This document shows positions 7,800 to 16,642 of a DNA stretch of 64,000 nucleotides, in pieces. Below the pieces are notes generated by a model. It was not told the origin of the DNA. It worked only from the letters and a program-made list of their open reading frames with translations, and made no database searches. The stretch is from Candidatus Sphingomonas colombiensis. GTDB lineage: Bacteria > Pseudomonadota > Alphaproteobacteria > Sphingomonadales > Sphingomonadaceae. The stretch's first letter is position 1; every line of letters begins with the position of its first letter. The position numbers and the translations under genes are program-made. Where the stretch lies: NCBI GenBank assembly GCA_029202845.1, contig CP119315.1, forward strand, positions 1,185,501-1,249,500. Reading direction: 5' to 3'.

Positions 7800-8199
7800 T
7801 TCGCGCGCGGCGGTCTCGGCTTTGCGGCTGATGCGCGCCCCCCCGCGCGAACGGAGTGACCGGCAACGGCGCGGGGGACCAGACCGCCCCCCGCTCCGTC
7901 ACACGCGGAAACCGCTGCGGATCGGTAAAGTGACAGTCCGACCGTCAGCTCCAAAACCCAATGGAATGGCGCTCTGGGAAACCTTCTGCGTCATCCTTAT
8001 CGGGCCTTCTGGATTCATTGTGTAAAGCATTCTGGCACCTTCGAACCGATGTAAGCATGCAGCCGCGCATGCGTCGACCTCTTTCGTCCCATCCTGCGAG
8101 CCTGATCCGACAGGATCTTCTCACTCCCGATCAAGCTTGCAGACCCGGTTTCGATCTGCAAATTAACGACCGCCGTCGGTGAAAGTCTGGCGGTGGGGC
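7800..8199. other. Non-coding stretch at left island boundary
   Basis: No convincing gene is seen here. The first 100 bp carry a nested GC-rich inverted repeat, described separately. Base composition changes from core-like to lower GC after about 7930, and the left end of the accessory island should fall in this interval. The nine bases GTGTAAAGC at 8020-8028 recur in inverted orientation at 39574-39582 beside dnaN, which could mark the island ends or be chance. Confidence 0.4.
7840..7899. repeat. Nested GC-rich inverted repeat
   Basis: CCCCCGCGC at 7840-7848 is complementary to GCGCGGGGG at 7869-7877, and ACGGAG at 7851-7856 is complementary to CTCCGT at 7894-7899, so two mutually exclusive stems are possible. 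There is no T-run, hence a weak case for an intrinsic terminator of the preceding operon. It may be a chromosomal palindromic repeat element. Confidence 0.4.
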
Positions 8200-8334
8200 G
8201 TGGTAACCTCAAAAATCCAATGGCCGGTCGCGAGCTTCGCGGCCGGGTGGCCGCCGTTATGTCCAAGGCTTTCGCCCAAAGGCGGCGGCGCCTTGCTCCA
8301 TTGGACCTGGTTACCACCACCCGGCTTTTGCCGG
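8200..8334 (+). ncRNA. Candidate structured leader RNA upstream of unknown gene
   Basis: A closing stem pairs GTGGTAACC (8200-8208) with GGTTACCAC (8309-8317) and, across an internal loop, TCCAATGG (8216-8223) with CCATTGGA (8298-8305). Inside it lie a ten-pair hairpin, CCGGTCGCGA (8224-8233) with TCGCGGCCGG (8237-8246), and a second arm, CAAGGC (8264-8269) with GCCTTG (8290-8295) enclosing CGCC-CAAA-GGCG. A separate hairpin CCGGC-TTTT-GCCGG occupies 8321-8334, followed by a GAGGAGGAAGG ribosome-binding site and the ATG at 8369. The layout resembles a three-way-junction cis-regulatory RNA. I do not recognise the family, and no reverse transcriptase is nearby, so a retron is unlikely. Confidence 0.5.
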
Positions 8335-8368
8335 TCCTGCCCCTGAACACGAGGAGGAAGGATCGGTC

Positions 8369-8716
8369 ATGCGGTTCATCGACAAGAATCCTTTCAAAGG
8401 CCGATTGAGCCCGAAAGTCCCGCTCGAGAATCTAGTTGAGCTCGCCGAGCGCGTTCAAGCAGCCGTGGAAGCTCTGGGCGCCGACAGCTTCTGTGATCTC
8501 GAGATCAAGCTCACCCCGATCCGAGGAGATGATCTCCTCTTGGCGTTGGTGAAGGGGGACAAGGATTATAGGCAATGGCAATCTTTACGCATTCCGATTC
8601 CTGCCTATGGCGAGGACATCGCTGGACTGCACGGTGAAGAAATCGAGCTTGGCGAGATTGGACGGAAGACGACAGGGCATGGTGTGTTTCGTCTGCTCTA
8701 CGGTTACGGGTCGTAA
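8369..8716 (+). CDS. Hypothetical protein, 115 residues
   Basis: I do not recognise this protein. It begins MRFIDKNPFKGRLSPKVP, is acidic and soluble, and has no membrane segment or recognisable catalytic motif. A very strong GAGGAGGAAGG ribosome-binding site precedes the ATG. The long structured leader at 8200-8334 ends just upstream, which suggests controlled expression. Two further small genes follow closely (15-base gap, then a four-base overlap), forming a probable operon at the left end of the island. Confidence 0.6.
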   Translation: MRFIDKNPFKGRLSPKVPLENLVELAERVQAAVEALGADSFCDLEIKLTPIRGDDLLLALVKGDKDYRQWQSLRIPIPAYGEDIAGLHGEEIELGEIGRKTTGHGVFRLLYGYGS

Positions 8717-8731
8717 AGGGAGGCTCGCCTG

Positions 8732-9142
8732 ATGATCGATGAACCTCCGCCTCCACCGCGACCTGAAGTGTCCGGTAGCGACACGCTCAAGACATTCCTC
8801 CACCTCGATCTGCTCGCTGCGGCCTATCAGTGGGATGAGGTCGCGGTGATGCTAGTGACGAGCATCTTGCCCGAGGCGTTGCAGGCGATGCGCATCCACC
8901 AGATCGAAACTCCAGCGTCGCTGAAAGCTCTAGTTGAGGGCCTTTGGGATCTTCATTTTGAACTCTGGTTCTCGCAAACAGTAACGCCCAGTGGCTATTC
9001 CGCTTGGTGGATGCGGCCGTGGGCCATCGATTCTCCGATCGGCGACCGTGACCCATTCTCGGCGGTTTCCGACACCCCAACTGAATCGATCGCGGCCATC
9101 GTGGGCCATTATCGCGCAATGCGATCAGGCGCCTACATGTGA
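8732..9142 (+). CDS. Hypothetical protein, 136 residues
   Basis: The family is not recognised. The protein opens with a proline-rich stretch (DEPPPPPRPE), followed by a mostly helical acidic domain rich in Trp (WDLHFELWF, WWMRPW). There is no signal peptide or membrane helix. A GGGAGG ribosome-binding site precedes the ATG by a few bases. Its stop codon overlaps the GTG start of the next gene by four bases, so the two are translationally coupled. Cargo gene of the accessory island; function unknown. Confidence 0.6.
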   Translation: MIDEPPPPPRPEVSGSDTLKTFLHLDLLAAAYQWDEVAVMLVTSILPEALQAMRIHQIETPASLKALVEGLWDLHFELWFSQTVTPSGYSAWWMRPWAIDSPIGDRDPFSAVSDTPTESIAAIVGHYRAMRSGAYM

Positions 9143-9558
9143 TCGAGGCCGATCTGACGCGATGGCCTCCGGACGAGGGCGTCACCGATCCCGTGGAGCA
9201 GCGCGCGATCTGGCGGCAATTCGTGCCGTCTGGATGGCACTCGATCTACGACGATCTGATGGTGAAGATCGAGGCGGTCGCGCCTGGTTTTTTCCTGTCC
9301 GAGGCCAAGGAGAGATTTGGTGGCCTGAGGGTCGGCGTACGTGGTCGACTCGGGGAAGCGCCCGCCATTGTCGGCCTCAGGCTAGGGGCGGAACAGCAAA
9401 GCTACCGGACCTGCTCGATTTGCGCTGCGCCCGGGCGATTGTGCGTGGACGCTCGCGGCTGGTTTCTGACCGTTTGCAGCCATCACGATGAGGGGCTCAA
9501 GCCATATGTTGCTGATAGGCCCGATGAGCGAGGTGGTCCGGCCGGACACGGCGAGTAG
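9139..9558 (+). CDS. Conserved small protein with Cys/His putative zinc motif
   Basis: The 139-residue protein has the layout GW-x-x-(I/L)-x-x-x-L ... (I/A)KE(K/R)FGGLRV ... SxRTCSICAAPG ... GWFLTVCSHH. I recognise this as a widespread uncharacterised family of phage and mobile-element cargo proteins (consensus KEKFGGLR followed by a CxxC-CxxH site). Two cysteines in TCSICAAPG plus Cys-x-His-His near residue 115 probably bind zinc. It starts with GTG at 9139, overlapping the previous stop. A nucleic-acid or protein-binding role is likely, but the function is unknown. Confidence 0.65.
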   Translation: MIEADLTRWPPDEGVTDPVEQRAIWRQFVPSGWHSIYDDLMVKIEAVAPGFFLSEAKERFGGLRVGVRGRLGEAPAIVGLRLGAEQQSYRTCSICAAPGRLCVDARGWFLTVCSHHDEGLKPYVADRPDERGGPAGHGE

Positions 9559-9690
9559 CGACAATTATAGGCCGTTCTCATGCAGTAGCGGGAACGTCGG
9601 CTCACCCTGAAACGAGCCGTTGACCGCGCTGAGAGCTCCCAGGCCATGCCGTAGAAGCGTCTCACACGTTTCTGCATTTCTCGTCCCCAG

Positions 9691-10902
9691 CTACACAGCG
9701 TTTCCGATGGTTGATCGCCCCGAGAGGCATGCCCCGACATCCGTCTGAACCACATTGGAAAAGGCGAATGTCGCGAACAGCGCGCCGGCGACAGCCAATA
9801 TTGCAACTATCGCGAGGACGGCTCGGTGCCAGCATATCCGCCGGCCGAGCGACCTGAACACGTCGTCGAACTGTTCCGAGATGGCAGCGTAATCGCTTTT
9901 CAGCTTTGCCTTCTGGCGCCTAATTTCCGTGGAGAGCACGCCAAGGGTAAGCCACTGGTTGATCACCCCGAACATGAGCAGCCCGACGAAGATCCAGGCA
10001 CCGGCCAGCACGGCGACGTCCGTCCAGAGTTCTAAGCTGCAGGCCTTGGCGACCTTCAGCTGTGACGCGACGACCACGCTCGCGACCGGTAGGCCGAGTA
10101 GCTGCGCCTGAATGTCCACGATGGTCTTGTGGATTTTGGTGGCGAAGTCGATCCGAGCGTCTTCGAGCTGGCTGCGGATCTTCGCGTAGGAGAAACTCGA
10201 GGCGAACAGGCGGTAGCCGTCCTGCACTGACTTAAGGATCGCGTCGAGATTGGCGACTAGGTGAAAAAAGCGGACCCGCTGCGGCTGCGCGCGCGTAATG
10301 TCCAAGAGCGCCTCAGCCAGAATTTCGAGCTTCTGTTCCCGGTGCTCGTCTCGACTGAAGAGGCCGAGCAAGGCATCGGCCTTGTCGATGGCCATAGTCG
10401 TCAAATCATTGACGTCATACGTCACCGGCACGACAAATTTGCCGTCCTTCACGAACACCAGATCGGCGCGCGTTTCGTCAAAATAGGATGCGGCCTCGCC
10501 AAACAGAGCCACCAGCTTGAGCATCTTCCGATAGCGGGCGATGAGATTTGGGACGGCGACGTCCGCCTTGGCGAAGCCTACATCCTTGACGTAGTAGGCA
10601 TGCGGCTCCGCTATGCGGACCTTCGGCCCGTTTAGAAGATCGTTGGTTGTGCGGGCGAACAGGCCGAGGCCGATGCGCGGCGCATCGATACGCACGAGCA
10701 CTTCGGCACCTAGCACTACCTCGTTTCGCTCTGATCGTAGCACCAGGCCCGTCTCTGCGCCGTCCTCGGGGTCCGCATCAATACGGAGCAGTAGCTCTGC
10801 CATCGCGGCATCGGCTACGACGACACGACCATCCCGCCCGGGCCCATCGAATGTCGTAGCGCGATAGACCGAAAGTAGATCACCGAACTTAGGCCTCGGC
10901 AT
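9691..10902 (-). CDS. Unknown protein with two C-terminal membrane segments, partner of NdpA-like gene
   Basis: The family is not recognised. The first 280 residues or so look soluble and mixed alpha/beta, with a helical portion around 200-280. Two hydrophobic segments follow, at about 292-325 (VLAGAWIFVGLLMFGVI) and about 362-385 (VLAIVAILAVAGALFATFAF), separated by a basic coiled stretch (RRQKAKLKSDYAAISEQ). This implies a large cytoplasmic head anchored in the inner membrane. The start codon overlaps the end of the NdpA-like gene by 14 bases, so the two are made together. Between a hypothetical cargo operon and a type I restriction system, a membrane-acting effector of a two-gene defence unit is plausible but inferred. 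Confidence 0.65.
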   Translation of the reverse strand: MPRPKFGDLLSVYRATTFDGPGRDGRVVVADAAMAELLLRIDADPEDGAETGLVLRSERNEVVLGAEVLVRIDAPRIGLGLFARTTNDLLNGPKVRIAEPHAYYVKDVGFAKADVAVPNLIARYRKMLKLVALFGEAASYFDETRADLVFVKDGKFVVPVTYDVNDLTTMAIDKADALLGLFSRDEHREQKLEILAEALLDITRAQPQRVRFFHLVANLDAILKSVQDGYRLFASSFSYAKIRSQLEDARIDFATKIHKTIVDIQAQLLGLPVASVVVASQLKVAKACSLELWTDVAVLAGAWIFVGLLMFGVINQWLTLGVLSTEIRRQKAKLKSDYAAISEQFDDVFRSLGRRICWHRAVLAIVAILAVAGALFATFAFSNVVQTDVGACLSGRSTIGNAV

Positions 10903-11941
10903 TGAGACCGAACTCCTGTCGCAAGCGCGACACGAGTTGCTCCGGCAGATTACGGATCACGAGGGTCTCGTCGTCCTCGTCGAACGTAATCGATTCATTG
11001 GTGATGGCGTTCCGATCAAACTCGATCGTCCAATCGTCCGTTCGCGCTTTAAATCGAACGAGTGTACTCAGCACCGCCGCATTTGGCACGAAGCCGTCGG
11101 TCAGATTTCGCTCAGGATCGTTGAGACGTCCCAGGAGGTCATTCGGTGCGTCAGGTACGAGTTCGTTGGCAAGCGCGGTGAAGTCGAGTTCGGTCCGCGT
11201 GCGGGCGGAACGCTCGCAGATCGAGCGTGCGCGGCGCATGAAGCTCTCGCGCTGCTCGCCGGCCAAGTTGCGAGCGTCGGCGAAATCACGAAAGATGTCG
11301 ACGAGGCCCTGAGTGTCGGCCTTCTCGAGAACCGTCTCCTCGCAGCCAAGCACCTCCTTGAAATACTCTGCCACATTACCGCGCCCCTTCAGAAAGCCGA
11401 TGTAGCGAGGCTCCCCCGCCTGCCATCCCGAGATTCCGATGCGGCCGGCGAAGCGAAAGCCTTCCATGTCGATATGGGGAGCCTCGCGCATGTCGAGCTC
11501 CTGGGTGAGCCGGGCGCCCCACTTCTCGTTGACGATCGCAACCAGCAGGAACTGCCGCCCCTCAGTTTCGAAGTGAGCGAATAAGACATGGCCGCCGCCG
11601 GCGTTAGGACGGGCCCTTGCACGTACGTCAAGCGTCGTCATCATATCGCCGGTTAGCGCTGCGAACGCCTCCGCAGTCGCGCCCAAATCAATATAGGTCT
11701 GGATGAAGGTCCGCGTCGGAAACTGCACGGCGTCGGCGGCAAAGCGCCCATGCGCTTTGGAGCTGCGTCGGCGATAGAGCTCGTGCAAGTCGTCCACGAC
11801 CTTCTGCGTCAGCGGATTAATCGGGAGGGGGGCACCACGAAGTCGAACTTCGAAGCCGCCGTCGACTCTGCGATGCTCATGCACCGTCAGGTTGATGATG
11901 TCGTTCGCCAAGGGGCCCTTCTCCAGGATCGATCGCGGCAT
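10889..11941 (-). CDS. NdpA/YejK-like 37-kDa nucleoid-associated protein
   Basis: The 350-residue protein shows the hallmark of the NA37 (NdpA, YejK) family, YIGFLKGRGNVAEYFKEVLGC at residues 180-200, plus a family-like length and C-terminal beta-rich part. Family members bind the nucleoid, and YejK interacts with topoisomerases. The final bases overlap the start of the membrane-anchored gene downstream, indicating a dedicated two-gene unit rather than a housekeeping copy. In this island it may sense or mark invading DNA for the partner. The family assignment is fairly secure; the defence role is inferred from neighbours. Confidence 0.72.
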   Translation of the reverse strand: MPRSILEKGPLANDIINLTVHEHRRVDGGFEVRLRGAPLPINPLTQKVVDDLHELYRRRSSKAHGRFAADAVQFPTRTFIQTYIDLGATAEAFAALTGDMMTTLDVRARARPNAGGGHVLFAHFETEGRQFLLVAIVNEKWGARLTQELDMREAPHIDMEGFRFAGRIGISGWQAGEPRYIGFLKGRGNVAEYFKEVLGCEETVLEKADTQGLVDIFRDFADARNLAGEQRESFMRRARSICERSARTRTELDFTALANELVPDAPNDLLGRLNDPERNLTDGFVPNAAVLSTLVRFKARTDDWTIEFDRNAITNESITFDEDDETLVIRNLPEQLVSRLRQEFGLNAEA

Positions 11942-12215
11942 CTTGCCGAGCGATATCGCCGCCGTCCAGCATGTTCGCTGTCTGTTTCGGTCTGGCGATT
12001 TAGGCCCACTGGAAGAGAGGCGGCTCGGTCAAAGCCAACCGACGACCAAGAAGTTTACACCTCGATGTTGCTCCAAGTCCCGTTTCCTTCGGGCCATCAC
12101 CGACCAATATGAGCCGTTCCGACGAGGAGCTGCGAATGTCAGCTCTCACCGGAACCGGTCGATCCATTCAGACAGGGCCCGCCTGCCCCTGCAGATTACC
12201 TCCAACGTCGCAGCA

Positions 12216-15200
12216 TCACGCGGCATAAAGATCCAGACTGCGCCTGGTCAGGAGGTGGGCAAAGATCGCTTGCGCCTTCAAGTCCACTTCGTTCGGCTCA
12301 TAGCTTTGGGGAAGGCCGGTTCGATCATCGTAGAGGAAGTTCGTTATCGCCACGCGAACCGCATCGCGCGTCGCCTGCTTCCCGACAAAATCCTGCACGG
12401 CGTCCAATTGCTGTTTCAGAACTTCATATAGCCCAACGGCGACCTTTTTCAGCGTGGCAATATCGCTCTTTTCCAAGTCAGGCTTCATCAGCAAATCGAA
12501 CAGGGCCAAGGTTTCTTCGTCCAATCCCTCGCGCACTGCCCGGCGCTGTTCGCCATCCAGTTCCTCCGCCAGCACCAGCAGGGCCGCGAAGGTCCGCTCG
12601 ATGTTCACGGCATCCTTCTCGCTGTTATAATCCGAGACCAGTTGTTCATAATGTTTCTGGAAATCGGTGCGTAGTGGATTTTGGCGCAGCATCATTTCTA
12701 GCTTTTTCTGGATGGCATCCTTCAGGCTTTGCACGGTTGTGTTTTTGCGGGGGCTGCGTTCAAATTCTTTCTTCAGCTTCTCGAAATCGATCTGGCTAAT
12801 GTCATACAGCCGATCATCCTGATCGTTGGGATCAACCTGCGTTTCGATGCTCGCATTCACTACAGCATGCAGTTCGCGCATGATGTCGGAAATGTCGGCC
12901 TTCTTCACATCCTCATCCAGGCTATTGTAGATGACCTTGATCGCCGCAAACCGCTGGCGGTAGGCATTCACGGCGCGGAAGTTCACGCATGCCTTGAATT
13001 TCTTGAGCACCTCGCGCGCCATGATCTGGAAGCGTTTGCGGCTTTCATCATTTTCGTTGACCGCTTCCTTGGCGTCGATGATCGCCTTGTTCCGATCGAA
13101 TCCGACCTTCTCCAATATGTCGAGCAATCGGAATTCACGCGCGGACAGGAAACCTTCCGCCGCTTCGATCGCCTCTTCCAGATCAGCCAGCAGCTCTTCG
13201 GGTGGCCGGACCGGGTCGATTTCCGGCGGCGGATCGCCCGGACTGCCCAGCCCACCCCCAGGCGTCCCGGCATAGGTGGCCAGCGCCTTGCGGAGGTTCT
13301 TCAATATCCCGCAATAATCGACAATCAGGCCGTTGTTCTTCCCTGCACTTACCCGGTTGGCTCGCGCTATGGCCTGCATCAGCGTGTGCGCCTTCAGCGG
13401 CTTGTCCAGATACAGGGTCGAAAGGCTCGGCACATCGAAACCGGTCAACCACATGGCGCAGACGATGGCGATACGGAACGGATGGTCCTTTTTCTTGAAG
13501 GCAGATTCCAGATCGATGCGCTTGCCGTCGTCCGTTTCAAAGCCGTTCTTGATCAGCGCCCGGTGCGGTACGACGTCCAGCTCCCATTTGCGGAACTTGT
13601 CGACTTCGCCCTGCTCCTCCGAAACCACCACGGCTGCCTTGGTGGCCTTGACCCAAGCAAGCTGGTGCTGCCGGTCAGCCAGATCCTGTTCGTCAGTCGC
13701 CTGCGCCAATTCCTTTTCAAGGCTGGCGATCCGCAAATCCCAATGCTTCGCGATCAGCGCGTGCATTCGGACGCACGTTACCTTGTCGATGCAGACCAGC
13801 ATTGCTTTGCCGCTTTCCCAAGCGGTCGTATAATGCTCCACGAAATCCGCCGCGACCTTGTCCAGCCGGGTCTCGGCGGTAATGATGTGATATTCGCGCT
13901 TCAGCTCATTTTCGAGCCGTTCGGTCACGTTGGGATCGTCCAGTTCCAGCTCTTCCAGCTTGGCGGCGATCTTCTCATTCAGGTCATTGGTGGCGACACC
14001 CAGCTTGTCCCCGCGCGCGTCGTAATAGAGCGGCACGGTCGCATTATCCTCCACCGCGCGCTGGAAATCATAGGTGGAGATATAGTCGCCAAACGTCTGC
14101 TTGGTCGTCTCGTCGCCGCTCATCAGGGGCGTTCCGGTGAAGCCAAGAAAGCTGGCATTGGGCAAGGCGTTGCGCATGTTGAGCGACAGCAAGCCGTTCT
14201 GCGTCCGGTGCGCTTCGTCGGTGATGACGACGATGTCGTCGCGATCCGAATAGGGATCGTTGGGATTCACATCCTGATTGAAGCGGTGGATCAGTGTGAA
14301 GACATAGGGCTTCTGCACGGCGAGCAGCGACTTCAACTCCGCACCCGTCCCGGCCCGCACCTGCGCCTTGTCATTGTTGACCAGCCCGCACCCGGCAAAG
14401 GTGCCGTAAATCTGGCTGTCCAGGTCGATGCGGTCGGTGCACACCAGAAAGGTGAAGTTCGCCCCGATCTTCCGATGGACCTTCTGCGTCAGGAAGGCGA
14501 TTGAATAGCTCTTGCCCGATCCCTGCGTGTGCCAGAACACGCCTAGCTTGCCCTCGCGCGCCTTGCGATCTTTCACCGCTGCAATGGCCCGGTTGACGCC
14601 CAGAAACTGGTGATTACGCGCCACGATCTTGACCAGGCGTTCGCCGCCGTCATCGAACAGGATGAAATTTTCCAGGATGTCGATGAAATTGGCCTTGGCG
14701 CAGATGCCCTTCAGCATCGTCTCCAGATCGACAACGCCCGGCTCATCCTCTTCCAGTCGCTTCCAGTCGTTGAAATGCTCATAACGGCTGGAGAGCGAGC
14801 CAATCTTTGCCGCATGACCGTTGGTCAGGATGATGAAGGCGTTGTGGTGGAACAGGTGAGGGATCGTGTCCTTATAGTCGGACAGATTCTGTTCATAGGC
14901 ATGGCGGATGTTCTTATGGACCGCCTTGCACTCCACGAACAGCAGCGGCAGGCCGTTGACGAAACCCACAATGTCGGCGCGGCGACGATACAGGTCGCCC
15001 TTGACCCACAATTCCCGCACGCACAGGAAATGGTTGTTATCGGGCACATCGAAATCGATCAGGCGCAGCCGCTGCTTGACCAGTTCGCCCTTCGAATTGC
15101 GGAAGCTGGTCTGCACGCCATCCTTGATCAGCGCATAGGCATCGCGGTTGATTGCCATCAAACTGGAGCCGATCGGCGCGTCGGTAATCTGGCGCAGCGC

Positions 15201-15419
15201 GTCGGCATAGGCAGCGCCCGGCAGGCCGGGGTTCAGCCGGATCAGCGCCTCGCCCAAATGGCGGGTCAGGATGACATCCTGTTCCGATGCACGGCCCAGC
15301 GAGCCTTCTGCCCCCAGCAATTCTGTGTTGAACGCAAACACACTATCCCAGCCCAGCGCATCGGCCAGATAATCGGCCATGGTCGCCTGAACCAGCGTGT
15401 CTTCGTTGAAAGGCTTCAT
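12216..15419 (-). CDS. hsdR: Type I restriction endonuclease subunit R
   Basis: The 1,067-residue protein is the motor and nuclease subunit of a type I restriction enzyme. The N-terminal PD-(D/E)xK nuclease is visible as Asp149 ... Glu163-Cys-Lys165 (VECKA). A superfamily 2 translocase follows with Walker A in HTQGSGKS at 297-304 and a VVITDEAH DEAH box; the C-terminal helical domain, with several coiled-coil stretches, contacts the methylase. It cuts unmethylated foreign DNA after ATP-driven translocation. It is the last gene of the hsdM-hsdS-hsdR operon, its start overlapping hsdS by four bases (ATGA). Length is normal and no frameshift is seen. Confidence 0.95.
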   Translation of the reverse strand: MKPFNEDTLVQATMADYLADALGWDSVFAFNTELLGAEGSLGRASEQDVILTRHLGEALIRLNPGLPGAAYADALRQITDAPIGSSLMAINRDAYALIKDGVQTSFRNSKGELVKQRLRLIDFDVPDNNHFLCVRELWVKGDLYRRRADIVGFVNGLPLLFVECKAVHKNIRHAYEQNLSDYKDTIPHLFHHNAFIILTNGHAAKIGSLSSRYEHFNDWKRLEEDEPGVVDLETMLKGICAKANFIDILENFILFDDGGERLVKIVARNHQFLGVNRAIAAVKDRKAREGKLGVFWHTQGSGKSYSIAFLTQKVHRKIGANFTFLVCTDRIDLDSQIYGTFAGCGLVNNDKAQVRAGTGAELKSLLAVQKPYVFTLIHRFNQDVNPNDPYSDRDDIVVITDEAHRTQNGLLSLNMRNALPNASFLGFTGTPLMSGDETTKQTFGDYISTYDFQRAVEDNATVPLYYDARGDKLGVATNDLNEKIAAKLEELELDDPNVTERLENELKREYHIITAETRLDKVAADFVEHYTTAWESGKAMLVCIDKVTCVRMHALIAKHWDLRIASLEKELAQATDEQDLADRQHQLAWVKATKAAVVVSEEQGEVDKFRKWELDVVPHRALIKNGFETDDGKRIDLESAFKKKDHPFRIAIVCAMWLTGFDVPSLSTLYLDKPLKAHTLMQAIARANRVSAGKNNGLIVDYCGILKNLRKALATYAGTPGGGLGSPGDPPPEIDPVRPPEELLADLEEAIEAAEGFLSAREFRLLDILEKVGFDRNKAIIDAKEAVNENDESRKRFQIMAREVLKKFKACVNFRAVNAYRQRFAAIKVIYNSLDEDVKKADISDIMRELHAVVNASIETQVDPNDQDDRLYDISQIDFEKLKKEFERSPRKNTTVQSLKDAIQKKLEMMLRQNPLRTDFQKHYEQLVSDYNSEKDAVNIERTFAALLVLAEELDGEQRRAVREGLDEETLALFDLLMKPDLEKSDIATLKKVAVGLYEVLKQQLDAVQDFVGKQATRDAVRVAITNFLYDDRTGLPQSYEPNEVDLKAQAIFAHLLTRRSLDLYAA

Positions 15420-16642
15420 ACGGAGATGGCTCCGCTTATCAGTTTAGGGAGGAGAAGGTCGCGGGCTTTGGTGAGTTGTTGATTTGCGATATGCAATGTC
15501 TCAACCTGAGTGTGAAGCAATGTCATCTGATCCTCAAATTCACCAGCCAACTCCAAGGGAGGCATCAAGATCGGCAGCGCCCGGAACCGCCCCTTGCTGA
15601 TCTCCTTGTAAGTCGCCCCTCCCGCATGAGACCGGATTTCCTCAACGCGCCACATAAGGTTCTGCAACAGATACATCCGCAGGGTGGGTTCATTAGCCAC
15701 AATGTTTATGAAGCCCTGATTTGTCGATGCAGCCAAGCGATTGATGCCAAAGAAACCAACTGATGCGCGGCTAGTCATCAAAATTGATCCTGCCGGAATA
15801 ATTTTTGCCGAAGAGTTATTCAAGCCAGACTCAGAAATCTTTGTCTCGCTGTTCAACAACGCAAGGCAGGAGTTGCGCGTAACGTCGGTAGGGGTGAACC
15901 ATAGAACATCACCGTCATCCCAATATCCTGCTTTTTGCGTTGATGGCGTGCCCCCACCGATGGTTTGGCAAACCTCATCAATCGTATTTACTGTCCATCC
16001 CTTCGGCACACCGTCGATGATTTTGACATGTTCGTGGCCAGGGAAGCGGAAACGGACGAACCACTCCTTATAAAGCTGCCGCGAGGTCTCCTCCAACAAG
16101 GCAATCCGCCGCCGGTTATTCTCGATGAGGTCGTCGTAGCCGGACAGTATGGAGGCAATGCATTGCTGCTCTGGAAGGCTTGGGAGCGAAACCTTGACCC
16201 GATAAATTCGTTCGGGGGCGGTATGGCGAACCTTGGTTCCGCTCGCGCTTGCCCGTATCTGAGAGCGCACTGGTCTCGTGTTGAAGAGATAGAATAGAAA
16301 ACCCTTATCGGCTCTTTCGACATCGATCGAGTGAACCAAGCCGATCCGCTGGTTGTGCAGGAATTGCTCAGTTTCTGGAACTAAGGCAGAGCTACCAAGC
16401 AAGCCCTCGCCTTGCTCAGTCATCGCAATGATCAAATCGTCGGCTTCGAATATGAAAGATTCCGGTATATCGCCAGTATAATAGCGATCCTTGCCAACCC
16501 GGCGTCTAAACCCTCCCTCCTCGTGAAAATTACCCGGCGTAACAACAAGGAATTCACCTTCGCTTCCAAAGTGCTCGCCTTTGAAAGCGAATCCGTGCTT
16601 GATCCTCAAGATGTCGCCGAGGGCAACTTCGCTTAGACTCAC
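15416..16642 (-). CDS. hsdS: Type I restriction-modification specificity subunit S
   Basis: The 408-residue protein has the two-target-recognition-domain architecture of HsdS. TRD1 occupies about residues 1-150, a conserved central helix follows (LPEQQCIASILSGYDDLIENNRRRIALLEE), TRD2 begins at GVPKGWTVNTIDEVCQTIGGGTPST, and a distal helix ends LLLPKLISGAISV. It sets the bipartite DNA target methylated or cut by the complex. GC content is clearly lower than in hsdM and hsdR, most of all in TRD2, consistent with exchange of recognition domains by recombination. It overlaps hsdM and hsdR by four bases at each end, so all three are coupled. Confidence 0.93.
   Translation of the reverse strand: MSLSEVALGDILRIKHGFAFKGEHFGSEGEFLVVTPGNFHEEGGFRRRVGKDRYYTGDIPESFIFEADDLIIAMTEQGEGLLGSSALVPETEQFLHNQRIGLVHSIDVERADKGFLFYLFNTRPVRSQIRASASGTKVRHTAPERIYRVKVSLPSLPEQQCIASILSGYDDLIENNRRRIALLEETSRQLYKEWFVRFRFPGHEHVKIIDGVPKGWTVNTIDEVCQTIGGGTPSTQKAGYWDDGDVLWFTPTDVTRNSCLALLNSETKISESGLNNSSAKIIPAGSILMTSRASVGFFGINRLAASTNQGFINIVANEPTLRMYLLQNLMWRVEEIRSHAGGATYKEISKGRFRALPILMPPLELAGEFEDQMTLLHTQVETLHIANQQLTKARDLLLPKLISGAISV

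Noticed and set aside
8200..8334. Retron msr-msd or group II intron piece
   Set aside because: No reverse transcriptase gene in the window and no domain V-like hairpin; a cis-regulatory leader fits better.
12729..14504. Long open frame of 591 codons opposite hsdR
   Set aside because: Antisense to a clear type I endonuclease, with composition expected of a shadow frame in high-GC DNA.
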